A stretch of DNA of 64,000 nucleotides from an uncultured Ruminiclostridium sp. (lineage in GTDB: Bacteria; Bacillota; Clostridia; Oscillospirales; Ruminococcaceae): the NCBI GenBank assembly GCA_947623915.1, contig CANQIB010000001.1, positions 186,001 through 250,000 of the forward strand, written 5' to 3'. Positions within the stretch are counted from its first letter, which is position 1. Each line of letters begins with the position of its first letter. The notes under the pieces are model-generated. The model saw nothing but the letters and a program-made list of their open reading frames with translations, was not told the origin of the DNA and made no database searches. Position numbers and translations under genes: made by a program. This document shows positions 8,902 through 17,846 of this stretch, piece by piece.

Positions 8902-9089
8902 AACCTCAGTCAATCAATTTGACAAGTCAAATCTCCGCCGCTTACGCGGCAGCTTGCTTACGCAAGCGACTGAGAACATTGTATCATATCATTTTTTGCT
9001 GACGCAAAAGGACGCTTTCGCGTCCCCCGCCGATTTCATCGGCGATGATATGGTATAATAACCTCAGTCAGTAGATTTGACAAGTCAAA
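8890..9089 (+). repeat. Hairpin-rich phoH leader flanked by 42-bp direct repeats
   Basis: Two 42-bp direct repeats (8890-8931 and 9048-9089, 39 of 42 bases equal) each begin ATATGGTATAATAACCTCAG and end with the palindrome TTTGACAAGTCAAA. An inverted, imperfect copy of the first 25 bases lies at 8968-8992. Between them are five compact hairpins with 3-4-base loops: 8937-8950 (loop TTAC), 8952-8967 (TTAC), about 8995-9008 (TGAC), 9010-9025 (TTTC) and 9029-9043 (TTC). It may be a decayed miniature mobile element or an RNA regulatory leader; the sequence alone does not decide. Confidence 0.75.
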
Positions 9090-9127
9090 ATCAACGGTTT
9101 TTTCGGTAAAACACAGGAGAGCGCAAA

Positions 9128-10114
9128 ATGACGGAAAAATCTCTTCTTCTTCCGGATATAGACATAATGCACGATATATTCGGAGATTTTGATGAAAATA
9201 TAAACATCATACAAAAAGAATACAAGGTATCGGTATTCAGCCGCGAGGACGAGATAAAGATAAGAGGCGAGGAGAACGCCGCGGATAAAGCGGCGGAGGT
9301 GCTTAGCTCGCTTATAGAACTTGCGGTCAAAAAAGAACCCGTTACGGAACAGCGTGTTAGATACGCCATCTCGATGGTAAACGACGGCGCGGGCGCTCAG
9401 ATAGGCTCGGTGTCCTCCGACTGCGTTTGCATAACGCATACGGGAAAGCCGGTCAAGCCCAAAACCGTCGGACAGAGCAAATATGTTGAAAGCATAAAGA
9501 AAAACACCATTGTTTTCGGGATAGGACCCGCGGGAACAGGCAAGACCTATTTGGCGGTAGCTTTGGCGGTACGGGCTTTTAAAGCGCATGAGGTGCAAAG
9601 GATAATCCTTACGCGTCCCGCGGTGGAAGCGGGCGAAAAGCTGGGATTTTTGCCCGGAGATCTGCAAAACAAGGTAGACCCGTATCTCAGACCCTTGTAC
9701 GACGCTTTGTTCGACATGATGGGAAGCGAAGCGTTTCAGCGGAATATGGAACGCGGACTTATCGAGGTCGCTCCGTTGGCTTATATGCGCGGACGTACGC
9801 TGGATGACAGCTTTATTATTCTTGACGAGGCACAGAACACAACGCCGGAACAGATGAAAATGTTCCTTACCAGGCTGGGATTTAACAGCAAAATGGTCAT
9901 AACGGGAGATATTACCCAGATAGACCTTCCCGACGCCAGACGCTCAGGTCTTGTCGAAGCCGTAAAGGTGCTTAAAAACGTGGAGGATATAGATATCCTG
10001 CGTTTTTCGGAAAAGGACGTTGTGCGTCACAGACTGGTACAGAGCATAGTTAAGGCGTATGAGGATTACAATGACAAAAAGCGTAACAGAGAGCAGAGAA
10101 GTCAGGCTTTGTGA
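9128..10114 (+). CDS. phoH: PhoH-family ATPase
   Basis: This cytoplasmic P-loop ATPase is linked to RNA metabolism. The 328-aa protein has an N-terminal KH-like region, Walker A GPAGTGKTYLAVALA, the EAGEKLGFLPGDL motif, Walker B FIILDEAQN and MVITGDITQIDLP. CAGGAGA precedes ATG 9128. It is the first gene of a run with ybeY, dgkA, era and recO, as in Bacillus. The intervening membrane hydrolase gene pgpH (yqfF) present there is missing here. Confidence 0.93.
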   Translation: MTEKSLLLPDIDIMHDIFGDFDENINIIQKEYKVSVFSREDEIKIRGEENAADKAAEVLSSLIELAVKKEPVTEQRVRYAISMVNDGAGAQIGSVSSDCVCITHTGKPVKPKTVGQSKYVESIKKNTIVFGIGPAGTGKTYLAVALAVRAFKAHEVQRIILTRPAVEAGEKLGFLPGDLQNKVDPYLRPLYDALFDMMGSEAFQRNMERGLIEVAPLAYMRGRTLDDSFIILDEAQNTTPEQMKMFLTRLGFNSKMVITGDITQIDLPDARRSGLVEAVKVLKNVEDIDILRFSEKDVVRHRLVQSIVKAYEDYNDKKRNREQRSQAL

Positions 10115-10141
10115 AATCAAATAAAAGGACGGTAAAATACA

Positions 10142-10633
10142 ATGATAAAGGTTTTTATGTCTTTCAGAAACGACCAGAAGGTAATAGAGCTGCCCAAAGG
10201 GTTGCGCACCGTTATCCGCAGCTGCGTAAAAGAAACGCTCAAGGAAACGGGATATGACGGGGATTGGGACGTATCTGTAACGTTGGTGGACAACGAACAG
10301 ATAAAACGGCTAAATAAGCAGTTTCGCGGGAAAAACAAAGTCACGGACGTCATCTCTTTCCCTATGGGACAATACGATAAATACGACACAAATCCCGAAA
10401 ACGGCGCGAAAATGCTCGGAGATATACTTATCTCGCTTGAAAAAGCACACGCACAGTCTATCGAATACGGACATTCGCTTGTGCGCGAGGTGGCTTTCTT
10501 GGCAACACATTCGACGCTGCACCTGCTCGGATATACTCATGACGACGACCTCGGCGGAGAAAAGATAATGAACGAGCTTCAGGATCGTATTTTAAACAAC
10601 CTTAATATAAAACGTCCAGAGGCAGAAGATTAA
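10142..10633 (+). CDS. ybeY: Endoribonuclease YbeY (rRNA maturation)
   Basis: YbeY is a zinc-dependent single-strand endoribonuclease involved in 16S rRNA 3'-end maturation and ribosome quality control. The metal-binding signature HSTLHLLGYTHDDD (HX3HX5H) is complete, and NKQFRGKNKVTDVISFP is the conserved central motif. The length is 163 aa. It lies 27 bp after phoH and 5 bp before dgkA, so it is clearly operonic. Confidence 0.95.
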   Translation: MIKVFMSFRNDQKVIELPKGLRTVIRSCVKETLKETGYDGDWDVSVTLVDNEQIKRLNKQFRGKNKVTDVISFPMGQYDKYDTNPENGAKMLGDILISLEKAHAQSIEYGHSLVREVAFLATHSTLHLLGYTHDDDLGGEKIMNELQDRILNNLNIKRPEAED

Positions 10634-10638
10634 AACAA

Positions 10639-11124
10639 ATGGATTTTTTTGTCAGACTTGCACACAGCTTTAAATGCGCCGCTCACGGCATCGCGTACTG
10701 CGTCAGCCATGAAACGAACCTGCGTATCCACATAGTAGCCGTGATAGTCATATTGTTTATTTCGCAGTTTTATGAGCTGTCAAGGGCTGAGATCGTACTG
10801 CTTATACTGATCTGTCTTATCGTGCTTTGCACGGAAATTATCAATACCGCGATAGAAGTTGTGATAGATAAAGTATCTCCGGGATATTCCGCGCTGGCAA
10901 AGATAGGCAAGGATATCGCGGCGGGGGCTGTGCTGCTTTCGGCGGCAGCCGCAGTCATGATCGCGGTCATTATGTTTTGGGATATTGAAAAATTCGCGCT
11001 CATCATAGGCTTTTTGACGCAGGATATTTGGCATATCTCCATGTTAATAGGCTCTTTGTGCGTGTTTTATTTGTTTGTGGCAAAGGGCAAAAAAAGAAAA
11101 ACAAGAGGTACAAAAGGACAATGA
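10639..11124 (+). CDS. dgkA: Undecaprenol/diacylglycerol kinase DgkA family
   Basis: This small integral membrane kinase phosphorylates undecaprenol (or diacylglycerol) with ATP in lipid recycling. The signature LCTEIINTAIEVVIDKVSP and the downstream AKIGKDIAAGAVLL are characteristic, as is the N-terminal ETNLRIH. At 161 aa it is longer than the usual 120-135 because of an added C-terminal hydrophobic segment (about 115-150) and a basic tail. Its stop overlaps the era start by four bases (ATGA). Confidence 0.93.
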   Translation: MDFFVRLAHSFKCAAHGIAYCVSHETNLRIHIVAVIVILFISQFYELSRAEIVLLILICLIVLCTEIINTAIEVVIDKVSPGYSALAKIGKDIAAGAVLLSAAAAVMIAVIMFWDIEKFALIIGFLTQDIWHISMLIGSLCVFYLFVAKGKKRKTRGTKGQ

Positions 11125-12026
11125 ATACAAAATCGGCATTTATTGCGGTAACGGGCAGACCTAACGCGGGAAAATCCTCCCTGGTAAATTTGCTGGTCGG
11201 GGAAAAGGTAGCTATAGTAAGCGAAAAGCCGCAGACGACGCGCACCCGCATAAACGGCGTGCTGACAAAGGACGAAGTACAGTATGTGTTCATTGATACG
11301 CCCGGTATGCACAAAGCCAGAAATAAGCTGTCAGACAACATGGTGCGCACGATAAAGGACAGCGTCGATGACGTTGACGCGATAATTCTTATGACCGACG
11401 CATCCAAAGGGGTCTCGCCGATAGAAAAATCGCTTATCGAGAGTTTCGCGGCACGGAACGCGGACGTTATCCTGCTTATCAATAAGGTCGACCTGCTAAA
11501 AGATAAGACCGTTTTACTCAGCCTGATAGATACTTACCGCGCTATGTTTGATTTTGCTCAAATAATTCCCATAAGCGTAAAAAATCAAATCAACACCGAT
11601 GAGATCATGCCAGTTTTGGAAAAATATGCCAAAGACGGACCGCATTATTTTGACGACGATCTTCCGACCGACCAGACCGAAAGGGTATGGCTGGCGGAAC
11701 TTATCAGAGAAAAGATACTGCGCAATATGCAGGAAGAGATACCCCACGGTACAGCGGTATACATTGAAAGTCTGGAAACGCGAAAGACCCGCGCGGGAAA
11801 GGATATAGTTGATATTGGCGCGGTAATACTTTGCGAAAAAGCCTCGCATAAGGGCATGATAATCGGTCGTCAGGGAGATATGCTCAAAAAGATAGGAACG
11901 CTTGCAAGAGAAGAGATGGAGGATTATTTTGACTGCAAAGTCAACATGAAGCTGTGGGTCAAGGTAAGAGAGGATTGGCGCAATAAAGAATCCGTTATAG
12001 CGGATCTCGGACTTAAAGCGGACTGA
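11121..12026 (+). CDS. era: GTPase Era
   Basis: Era binds 16S rRNA and guides 30S assembly. The 301-aa protein has the G motifs GRPNAGKSSL, DTPGM and NKVD, the switch region SEKPQTTRTRI, and a C-terminal KH domain containing the GMIIGRQGDMLKKIG RNA-binding loop. I start it at ATG 11121 (MNTKSAFIAVTG), which overlaps the dgkA stop and follows AAAAGGA. An upstream in-frame extension to 11028 lies inside dgkA and is not used. Confidence 0.96.
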   Translation: MNTKSAFIAVTGRPNAGKSSLVNLLVGEKVAIVSEKPQTTRTRINGVLTKDEVQYVFIDTPGMHKARNKLSDNMVRTIKDSVDDVDAIILMTDASKGVSPIEKSLIESFAARNADVILLINKVDLLKDKTVLLSLIDTYRAMFDFAQIIPISVKNQINTDEIMPVLEKYAKDGPHYFDDDLPTDQTERVWLAELIREKILRNMQEEIPHGTAVYIESLETRKTRAGKDIVDIGAVILCEKASHKGMIIGRQGDMLKKIGTLAREEMEDYFDCKVNMKLWVKVREDWRNKESVIADLGLKAD

Positions 12027-12052
12027 CCGTCAACGCGCCGAAAGGAATTATA

Positions 12053-12820
12053 ATGCTGGTTACTGTCAAGGGTCTTGTCATAGGCAGACGTGAAGTCGGG
12101 GACAACAACTGTTTTCTTGATATATTTACCGATAAGCTGGGCATGGTAGAGGTAATGGCGCACGGCGTAAAAAAGCTCGGCGGAAAAAATTCCGCCGCCT
12201 CCTCGATGTTCAGCCTTGCCGTTTTCTGTCTGAACAAAAAAAATTCCGGCGGCTATACTCTTAACAGCACCGAGCCGGTATATAATTTTTACGGCATTTC
12301 CAAAAGCATCGAATCCTTTTCTTTGGCGATATATTTTGCCGACATAATAAAATACTGCGCGACCTCGGAGGAGGAACACGGCGAGCTGCTGCGTTTCGTG
12401 TGCATGGCGTTTTATCAGCTTGAAAAGCAAAAGCTGGATCTTGAGTTTATAAGATCGGTGTTTGAATTCAGGTTTATAACTCATATCGGTTTTATGCCGG
12501 ATCTCAGAGCGTGCCAAAACTGCGCTTGCTATTCCGACGAGGTGATGTACTTTCTTCCCAACGAGGGAATGTTCTTTTGCGATGACTGCTACAATACCGT
12601 AGCATATGCCAGAGGAAAAGAGGTATTTGAAATAGACCCGACCGTGCTGCATATACTGAGATATGTTGCCTACAGCGAAAACGAAAAGCTGTTCAAATTT
12701 AAGGTAACGCCGCGGTACGAAAAGCTGTTTTCCGAAATATCGGAATATTATCTTCATGCTCAGCTCGGTCGCACATTTGATACTCTAAAATATTACAAAA
12801 GTCTGAAACTTGATTTTTAA
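12053..12820 (+). CDS. recO: DNA repair protein RecO
   Basis: RecO loads RecA onto SSB-coated single strands with RecR/RecF. The 255-aa protein has the N-terminal OB-fold (TVKGLVIGRREVGDNNCFLDIFTDKLGMVEVMA region) and a C-terminal helical part with a four-Cys zinc site (CQNC and CDDC). It follows era by 26 bp, the conserved order in Firmicutes. Confidence 0.92.
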   Translation: MLVTVKGLVIGRREVGDNNCFLDIFTDKLGMVEVMAHGVKKLGGKNSAASSMFSLAVFCLNKKNSGGYTLNSTEPVYNFYGISKSIESFSLAIYFADIIKYCATSEEEHGELLRFVCMAFYQLEKQKLDLEFIRSVFEFRFITHIGFMPDLRACQNCACYSDEVMYFLPNEGMFFCDDCYNTVAYARGKEVFEIDPTVLHILRYVAYSENEKLFKFKVTPRYEKLFSEISEYYLHAQLGRTFDTLKYYKSLKLDF

Positions 12821-12838
12821 CGTCTAAAGGAACAAAAA

Positions 12839-15217
12839 ATGAGAAAAGAATACAAAAAACTTGAACTTGATAAAATACTTTCTCTTTTATCCGAGCACGC
12901 CGTATGCGACGCTTGCAAGGAAAAGATAATGAAAATAACGCCGTATACCGATATCGACGAGGTAAAAACGGAAATGAAAAAGACCGACGACGCGTTTACG
13001 CTTTCTTCAAAATACGGAACGCCGGTTTTTTATAATATCAAAGATATTTGCTTTTCGGCAAAAAGAGCGGCGCAGGGGGCGTCTTTATCGCTAAGAGAGC
13101 TGCTGGACGCGGCTCTTTTGCTGAGGGCGACAGAACGATTGCTGAGTTGGTACGATCAATGCAGCGGCACGGAAACGCTGCTGTCGGAATATTTTAACAG
13201 GCTGTCTTTTGACAAACGGCTGGAAAACGATATATCGAACGCGATAATTTCCGAAGAGGAGATCTCCGATAACGCAAGCGAGGAGCTTGCAAGGATAAGA
13301 CGCGCTATTCGCAAAAAAAGCCTGTCGGTAAGAGAACAGCTCGACAAGCTGATAAAAAGCTCCGAAAAGCGCAAATACTTGCAGGAAAGTTTAGTCACTA
13401 TGCGTGACGGACGTTTTGTCGTTCCCGTAAAGACCGAATATAAAGGCGAGATAACCGGCTTGGTGCATGATTCCTCCTCCAGCGGCGCGACGCTGTTCAT
13501 CGAACCGATGAGCGTTGTGGAGGCTAACAACGAGATACGGGTATTGCAGTCACGCGAGCAGGAGGAGATAGAACGGATAATCCGCGAGCTGTCCGCCGGA
13601 GTCGGAGCGTTTTCCTCCGAGCTTATCGCAAATTATGACAATATAATTTTGTTGGGAGTGTATTTTGCCAAGGCAAATTACGGGGCGGCGATAAGAGGTT
13701 CGGTGCCGATAATATCCGACCGACCCGAATTTGAGCTTAAAAAAGCCCGCCACCCGCTTATTGATAAGGATAAGGCGGTACCTATAGACCTTTCTTTGGG
13801 AAAAGAATATACCTCGCTTATAGTGACGGGTCCGAACACGGGAGGCAAGACGGTATCGCTTAAAACCGCGGGATTGCTTATACTTATGGCGATGTGCGGA
13901 ATGATGATACCCGCCGCAGAAAACAGCACCGTCGGTATGTTCGGCAGGATATACGTCGATATAGGCGACGAGCAGAGCATAGAGCAGAGCCTGTCTACTT
14001 TTTCGTCGCATATAAACAATATCGTGGGCATATTACGGACGGCGGATGAAAATTCTCTGGTATTGCTGGACGAGCTTGGCTCAGGTACGGACCCTGTAGA
14101 GGGGTCGGCGCTCGCGGTAAGCGTTCTGAAAGAGCTTCAGCGCAGGGGAAGCAGGGTAATGGCGACTACCCATTATCAGGAGGTAAAGCTGTTTGCGCTT
14201 GAAAGCGACGGCGTGGAAAACGCCTGCTGTGAGTTCAACGTTGACACCTTGCAGCCTACCTACCGACTTATTATCGGCGTCCCCGGAAAATCTAACGCGT
14301 TCGCCATTTCGTCAAGGCTCGGAATGAGCGACGATATAATAAACGAGGCGAAGAGTCTTGTAAGCAGCGAGAATTTACGGTTCGAGCGTGCGGTAGAGGC
14401 TTTGGAAAAAGCGCGTGCGGAGTTGGAAAGTGTTAAAGCATCGGCAGAGTCGGACGCCGCAAGAGCCAAAGCGCTTGCGGCAGAGCTTGAAACGCAGCGA
14501 GAACGGCTGGAAAAAGAAAAGGATAAGGAGCTCCAAGCCGTGAAAAACAAGGCGATGAGCATAATAGAGCAGGTGCGCTTTGAGGGCGATCTGCTGCTTG
14601 AGGAGCTTGAAAAGCTAAAAAAAGAAAAAGAGAGCGAAGATTTTTCCGCGAGAGTGAAAGGCGCGAAAGGTCGAATCGGTTCGGCGCTTAATAAGATGTA
14701 CGATACCGCCGACCCCGTCAGAAGCGCAAAGCCGGAGCATTACGTTTTGCCGCGTCCGCTTAAAATAGGCGATACGGTGCGTCTTGCCGACCTTGACAGC
14801 GAGGGAACGCTGATAAGACTTCCCGACGCAAAAAATATTTGTTATGTTCAGGTCGGAACGATGAAAACCAAAACAAAGCTCGAAAATCTTCGTTTGGTGG
14901 AAAAAAAGCAGGAGAACAAAAAGCAGTCCGTTGGCAAAGTGAGCAAAAGGGTGGAAAGCAACTTCACCAGAAAAACCTCAATGGAGCTGGATATTCGCGG
15001 TATGATGGGCGATGAAGGCGTTATGGAGGTGGACAGATTTATAGACAGCTGCCTTATCAGCGGTATCACCGTAATAACGATAATACACGGTAAGGGTACG
15101 GGAGCGCTGAGAAACGCCGTACAGCAGTATCTGCGGCGTAATCCCCATGTAAAAAAATTCCGCGACGGAGTTTACGGAGAGGGCGAAACGGGAGTAACGG
15201 TAGCTGAGCTTGAATAA
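12839..15217 (+). CDS. mutS2: MutS2 endonuclease/ATPase (RqcU)
   Basis: MutS2 binds DNA junctions and collided ribosomes and acts against homologous recombination or in ribosome rescue. The 792-aa protein lacks the mismatch-recognition domain of MutS. It has Walker A GPNTGGKT near residue 330, Walker B LVLLDELGSGTDP and a long charged coiled coil (about 515-600). The C-terminal Smr domain (about 715-790) carries LDIRG and the HGKGTGALR nuclease loop. It is the last gene of this run and is followed by a hairpin-rich region. Confidence 0.95.
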   Translation: MRKEYKKLELDKILSLLSEHAVCDACKEKIMKITPYTDIDEVKTEMKKTDDAFTLSSKYGTPVFYNIKDICFSAKRAAQGASLSLRELLDAALLLRATERLLSWYDQCSGTETLLSEYFNRLSFDKRLENDISNAIISEEEISDNASEELARIRRAIRKKSLSVREQLDKLIKSSEKRKYLQESLVTMRDGRFVVPVKTEYKGEITGLVHDSSSSGATLFIEPMSVVEANNEIRVLQSREQEEIERIIRELSAGVGAFSSELIANYDNIILLGVYFAKANYGAAIRGSVPIISDRPEFELKKARHPLIDKDKAVPIDLSLGKEYTSLIVTGPNTGGKTVSLKTAGLLILMAMCGMMIPAAENSTVGMFGRIYVDIGDEQSIEQSLSTFSSHINNIVGILRTADENSLVLLDELGSGTDPVEGSALAVSVLKELQRRGSRVMATTHYQEVKLFALESDGVENACCEFNVDTLQPTYRLIIGVPGKSNAFAISSRLGMSDDIINEAKSLVSSENLRFERAVEALEKARAELESVKASAESDAARAKALAAELETQRERLEKEKDKELQAVKNKAMSIIEQVRFEGDLLLEELEKLKKEKESEDFSARVKGAKGRIGSALNKMYDTADPVRSAKPEHYVLPRPLKIGDTVRLADLDSEGTLIRLPDAKNICYVQVGTMKTKTKLENLRLVEKKQENKKQSVGKVSKRVESNFTRKTSMELDIRGMMGDEGVMEVDRFIDSCLISGITVITIIHGKGTGALRNAVQQYLRRNPHVKKFRDGVYGEGETGVTVAELE

Positions 15218-15244
15218 TATTTAACGGGAAAGTCCCATATTGAT

Positions 15245-15676
15245 AAAAGCAATTTTGCGTGGCAAAATTGCTTTTCAGTCTGTAGAAAAAGGTCAATATA
15301 ACTTAGGCAAGATTTTCCCCGCCGCGTATAGCGGCGGTGAAAATTTCGTAATCAGCAGGTGGACATAATCCTCCTGCTGATTACCAAGTGCGGCGGCTGC
15401 CGCACCTTGCCACGTTGAATGACGGGGCAAGCCTCTTATTGAAAGCGGAAGGAAAGAGTTGAGTTTAAAACTGTCCGCCGTTCGGCGGAAAGTTCACGGG
15501 GAAAACCATCAGGGTTTTCACCCTCAAGTTTGATAAGAGCCGCGCGAAGCGCGGCAAAAATCGGCAATACCGCTTATGAGGTATTGCCGATTTTTTGGCA
15601 GCTTGTCGGAAAATCCGACCGTAGGGAGGGTTTTTCGACAAGCTGAAAAGCAATTTTGCGTGGCAAAATTGCTTTT
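15245..15676 (+). repeat. Array of ten or more hairpins bounded by identical 31-bp stem-loops
   Basis: The stretch from the mutS2 stop to the next gene (558 bp) holds no credible coding region. It contains successive strong stem-loops: 15245-15275, 15311-15343, 15348-15384, 15388-15405, 15474-15489, 15501-15519, 15539-15555, 15556-15595 (16-bp perfect stem then T6, a good terminator), 15599-15645 and 15646-15676. The first and last are exact 31-base copies in the same direction (AAAAGCAATTTTGC stem, GTG loop); the last ends in a T run. Part of 15599-15645 (CAGCTTGTCGAAAAA type) recurs near 41760. This looks like a mosaic of repeat elements or a structured RNA. Confidence 0.8.
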
Positions 15677-15775
15677 TTTGTGACATTTGTCATGCGGTTT
15701 CATTTTATTTGTAACTTCCAACCGATGCTCAAATATGTTAATATATTATCATCAGGTCAGAAAGGACGGGGAATT

Positions 15776-16720
15776 ATGGCATTTGTAAAAGTAAACGAGC
15801 TTATTAAGAACTACGGCAGCTTTTGCGCGGTAGACGGCTTGAGCTTTGAGGTAGAGGAGGGTGAGATATTCGGATTATTAGGTCCTAACGGAGCGGGGAA
15901 ATCGACCACCATCAACATGATCACCACCTTGGACGAGCAAAACAGCGGCAGCGTATGTATAAACGGTTTCGACACCGTAAAGCAGCGCGGCGAGGTCAGG
16001 AAAATAATAGGCACGGTCCCGCAGGATATAGCGCTTTATCCGTTTCTCACCGCTATCGAGAATGTAAAGTTTTTTGCGTCGCTTTACGGGCTTAAAGGCA
16101 AGGAGCTGGAGCAAAAAGCACGGCGGGCTTTGGAATTTACGGGACTGTCGGAACACGCCGATTCAAAAGCCAAAAAAATGTCGGGAGGTATGCAGCGCCG
16201 CCTTAATATCGCCTGCGGGATAGCGCACGAGCCTAAGCTGATAGTTATGGACGAACCTACCGTCGGAGTGGACGCGCAGTCAAGAGAACATATATTAAAT
16301 TCCATAAAGCTGCTGCGTGATAAGGGAACGACCGTTTTGTATACATCTCATTATATGCACGAGGTAGAGGAGATCTGTGACAGAATGGCGATAATAGACC
16401 ACGGACGCATGGTCGCACAGGGTACGGAAAACGAGCTTGTGTCGATGATAACCGATAACAAAACGATAATCGTTACCACACGCTTTCCGCTCGGATTTGA
16501 CCGCGACGGCTTTGTGGAAACGTTAAAGCTGCTCCCCGATGTGAACAACGTAAAATGCGAGGATAACACAGTTCGTTTGGACGTGCGCCTTACAAGCTCG
16601 GATTTTTCGTACATAATCGACGAAATAAGGAAGTTTTCCTTGCCGCTGAACGCGGTGCAAAGCACCGTACCCGATCTTGACGCGGTATTTTTGGCGCTGA
16701 CAGGTCATGAACTGAGATAA
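15776..16720 (+). CDS. ABC transporter ATPase, drug/peptide export type (LnrL-like)
   Basis: This 314-aa nucleotide-binding subunit of an ABC-2 exporter has Walker A GPNGAGKST near residue 37, the signature LSGG variant MSGGMQRRLNIA near 135, Walker B LIVMDEPTVGVD near 157 and the switch His in TSHYMHEVEE. The start is ATG 15776 with AAAGGACGGGG before it; upstream in-frame codons run into the hairpin array and are not used. It is followed by two permease genes and a NarL-type two-component system. That layout matches Bacillus yfiLMN/yfiJK (LnrLMN/JK, polyene resistance). The substrate here is unknown. Confidence 0.9.
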   Translation: MAFVKVNELIKNYGSFCAVDGLSFEVEEGEIFGLLGPNGAGKSTTINMITTLDEQNSGSVCINGFDTVKQRGEVRKIIGTVPQDIALYPFLTAIENVKFFASLYGLKGKELEQKARRALEFTGLSEHADSKAKKMSGGMQRRLNIACGIAHEPKLIVMDEPTVGVDAQSREHILNSIKLLRDKGTTVLYTSHYMHEVEEICDRMAIIDHGRMVAQGTENELVSMITDNKTIIVTTRFPLGFDRDGFVETLKLLPDVNNVKCEDNTVRLDVRLTSSDFSYIIDEIRKFSLPLNAVQSTVPDLDAVFLALTGHELR

Positions 16721-16733
16721 CGGAGGGGATAAA

Positions 16734-17834
16734 GTGCAGATATTTCTGAAAGAAGTAAAGGAATTTTTTCGCGATCCCGCCGCGGTATTTATGTGTCTTT
16801 TCTTTCCTATGCTGATGGTGCTTATACTGGGATCGTTTTTACAGCAGCTGGATATTTCCGATTACGGTATAGAGAATATAAAGCTGCATTATACCGCTCA
16901 GAATTCCGACGTGTTAAACACAACGGCGTTTGAAATGTTTCTGTCCGAAGCGGATATATTAGAGGCGGAAAAAAGTACGGATACCGAAAGCTCCCGCCGT
17001 ATGGTGCAAAACGGCGAGCTTACCGCTCTGGTGACTTTGAACGGCAGCGATATAGAACTGTACTGCGGCGACAACGGGGTAAGCAATCGCGCGCTAAGCT
17101 CGATATTCAACTCTTATCAGCAGATGTCCGCGATATATAAAAGCATATTGCGGTCCGACCCGTCCGCTTTGCGGAATATCGAGTTTGCGGATATCGGCGG
17201 CTCCGATACCTTTGTTGAACGGGAGGGACTGGGCGTTACCCGCAGCATGATGGATTATTACGCGGTAGCTATCCTTGTGATGATGCTGTTTTTCTCTTCC
17301 ATAGGTTCCAGCGATTCTGTACGCGAGGAAAAGAGCCGACATACCATATTTCGCGTACTGATAGCCCCAAAACGGCGCACACGCGTTTTTGCAGCCACGA
17401 TACTCGGAAAATTGCCGGAGTTTATCGTGATGATATTTGCTACCATGGTTTTTTCCGCTGTCATCTGCGGCGCGAGATACTGCGACGATATCTTGGGCAA
17501 CCTTATGCTGATATTGATGTATTTGACCGTTTCCGCCGCGCTGATAAGCATAGGATACCTTATCGGTCTGTTGATAAACATACCCGGACCGTCGGTTTGC
17601 TTGCCCGTCTGCTGGACGATGCTGTTCTTCTCCGGCTCATTCGCAAAGCCTGTCGTAATAGAGGGGTTAAGCGGTTACCTCCCGCCGTATATCATACAAG
17701 AGGCGTCCTTTAGTCTTACGCTGTTCAATGATTATTCCGGCGCTTTATCGGTAACTCTGTGCAGCTTTGTGATATTTGCGGTGTGTATGTCGGTATCGGC
17801 GCTTATTTTCAGCAAAAAGAACTTTTTAAAGTAG
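16734..17834 (+). CDS. ABC-2 type permease (LnrM-like)
   Basis: This 366-aa permease subunit has one N-terminal membrane helix (about 20-40) and a large extracytoplasmic domain (about 45-175). Five to six C-terminal helices and a final basic end follow. GTG 16734 follows CGGAGGGG. The segment SIGSSDSVREEKSRHTIFRVL (written in part) is the typical ABC-2 cytoplasmic loop. It probably pairs with the next permease and the preceding ATPase to form an exporter of membrane-active compounds. Confidence 0.87.
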   Translation: MQIFLKEVKEFFRDPAAVFMCLFFPMLMVLILGSFLQQLDISDYGIENIKLHYTAQNSDVLNTTAFEMFLSEADILEAEKSTDTESSRRMVQNGELTALVTLNGSDIELYCGDNGVSNRALSSIFNSYQQMSAIYKSILRSDPSALRNIEFADIGGSDTFVEREGLGVTRSMMDYYAVAILVMMLFFSSIGSSDSVREEKSRHTIFRVLIAPKRRTRVFAATILGKLPEFIVMIFATMVFSAVICGARYCDDILGNLMLILMYLTVSAALISIGYLIGLLINIPGPSVCLPVCWTMLFFSGSFAKPVVIEGLSGYLPPYIIQEASFSLTLFNDYSGALSVTLCSFVIFAVCMSVSALIFSKKNFLK

Positions 17835-17846
17835 GGGGAAGATGCT

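Noticed and set aside
8873-9058. 61-codon plus-strand frame in the phoH leader
   Set aside because: It is made of hairpin repeats, overlaps the promoter and has no ribosome site.
9048-9089. Second phoH promoter in the second repeat copy
   Set aside because: TATAAT is present but no -35 box lies 16-18 nt upstream.
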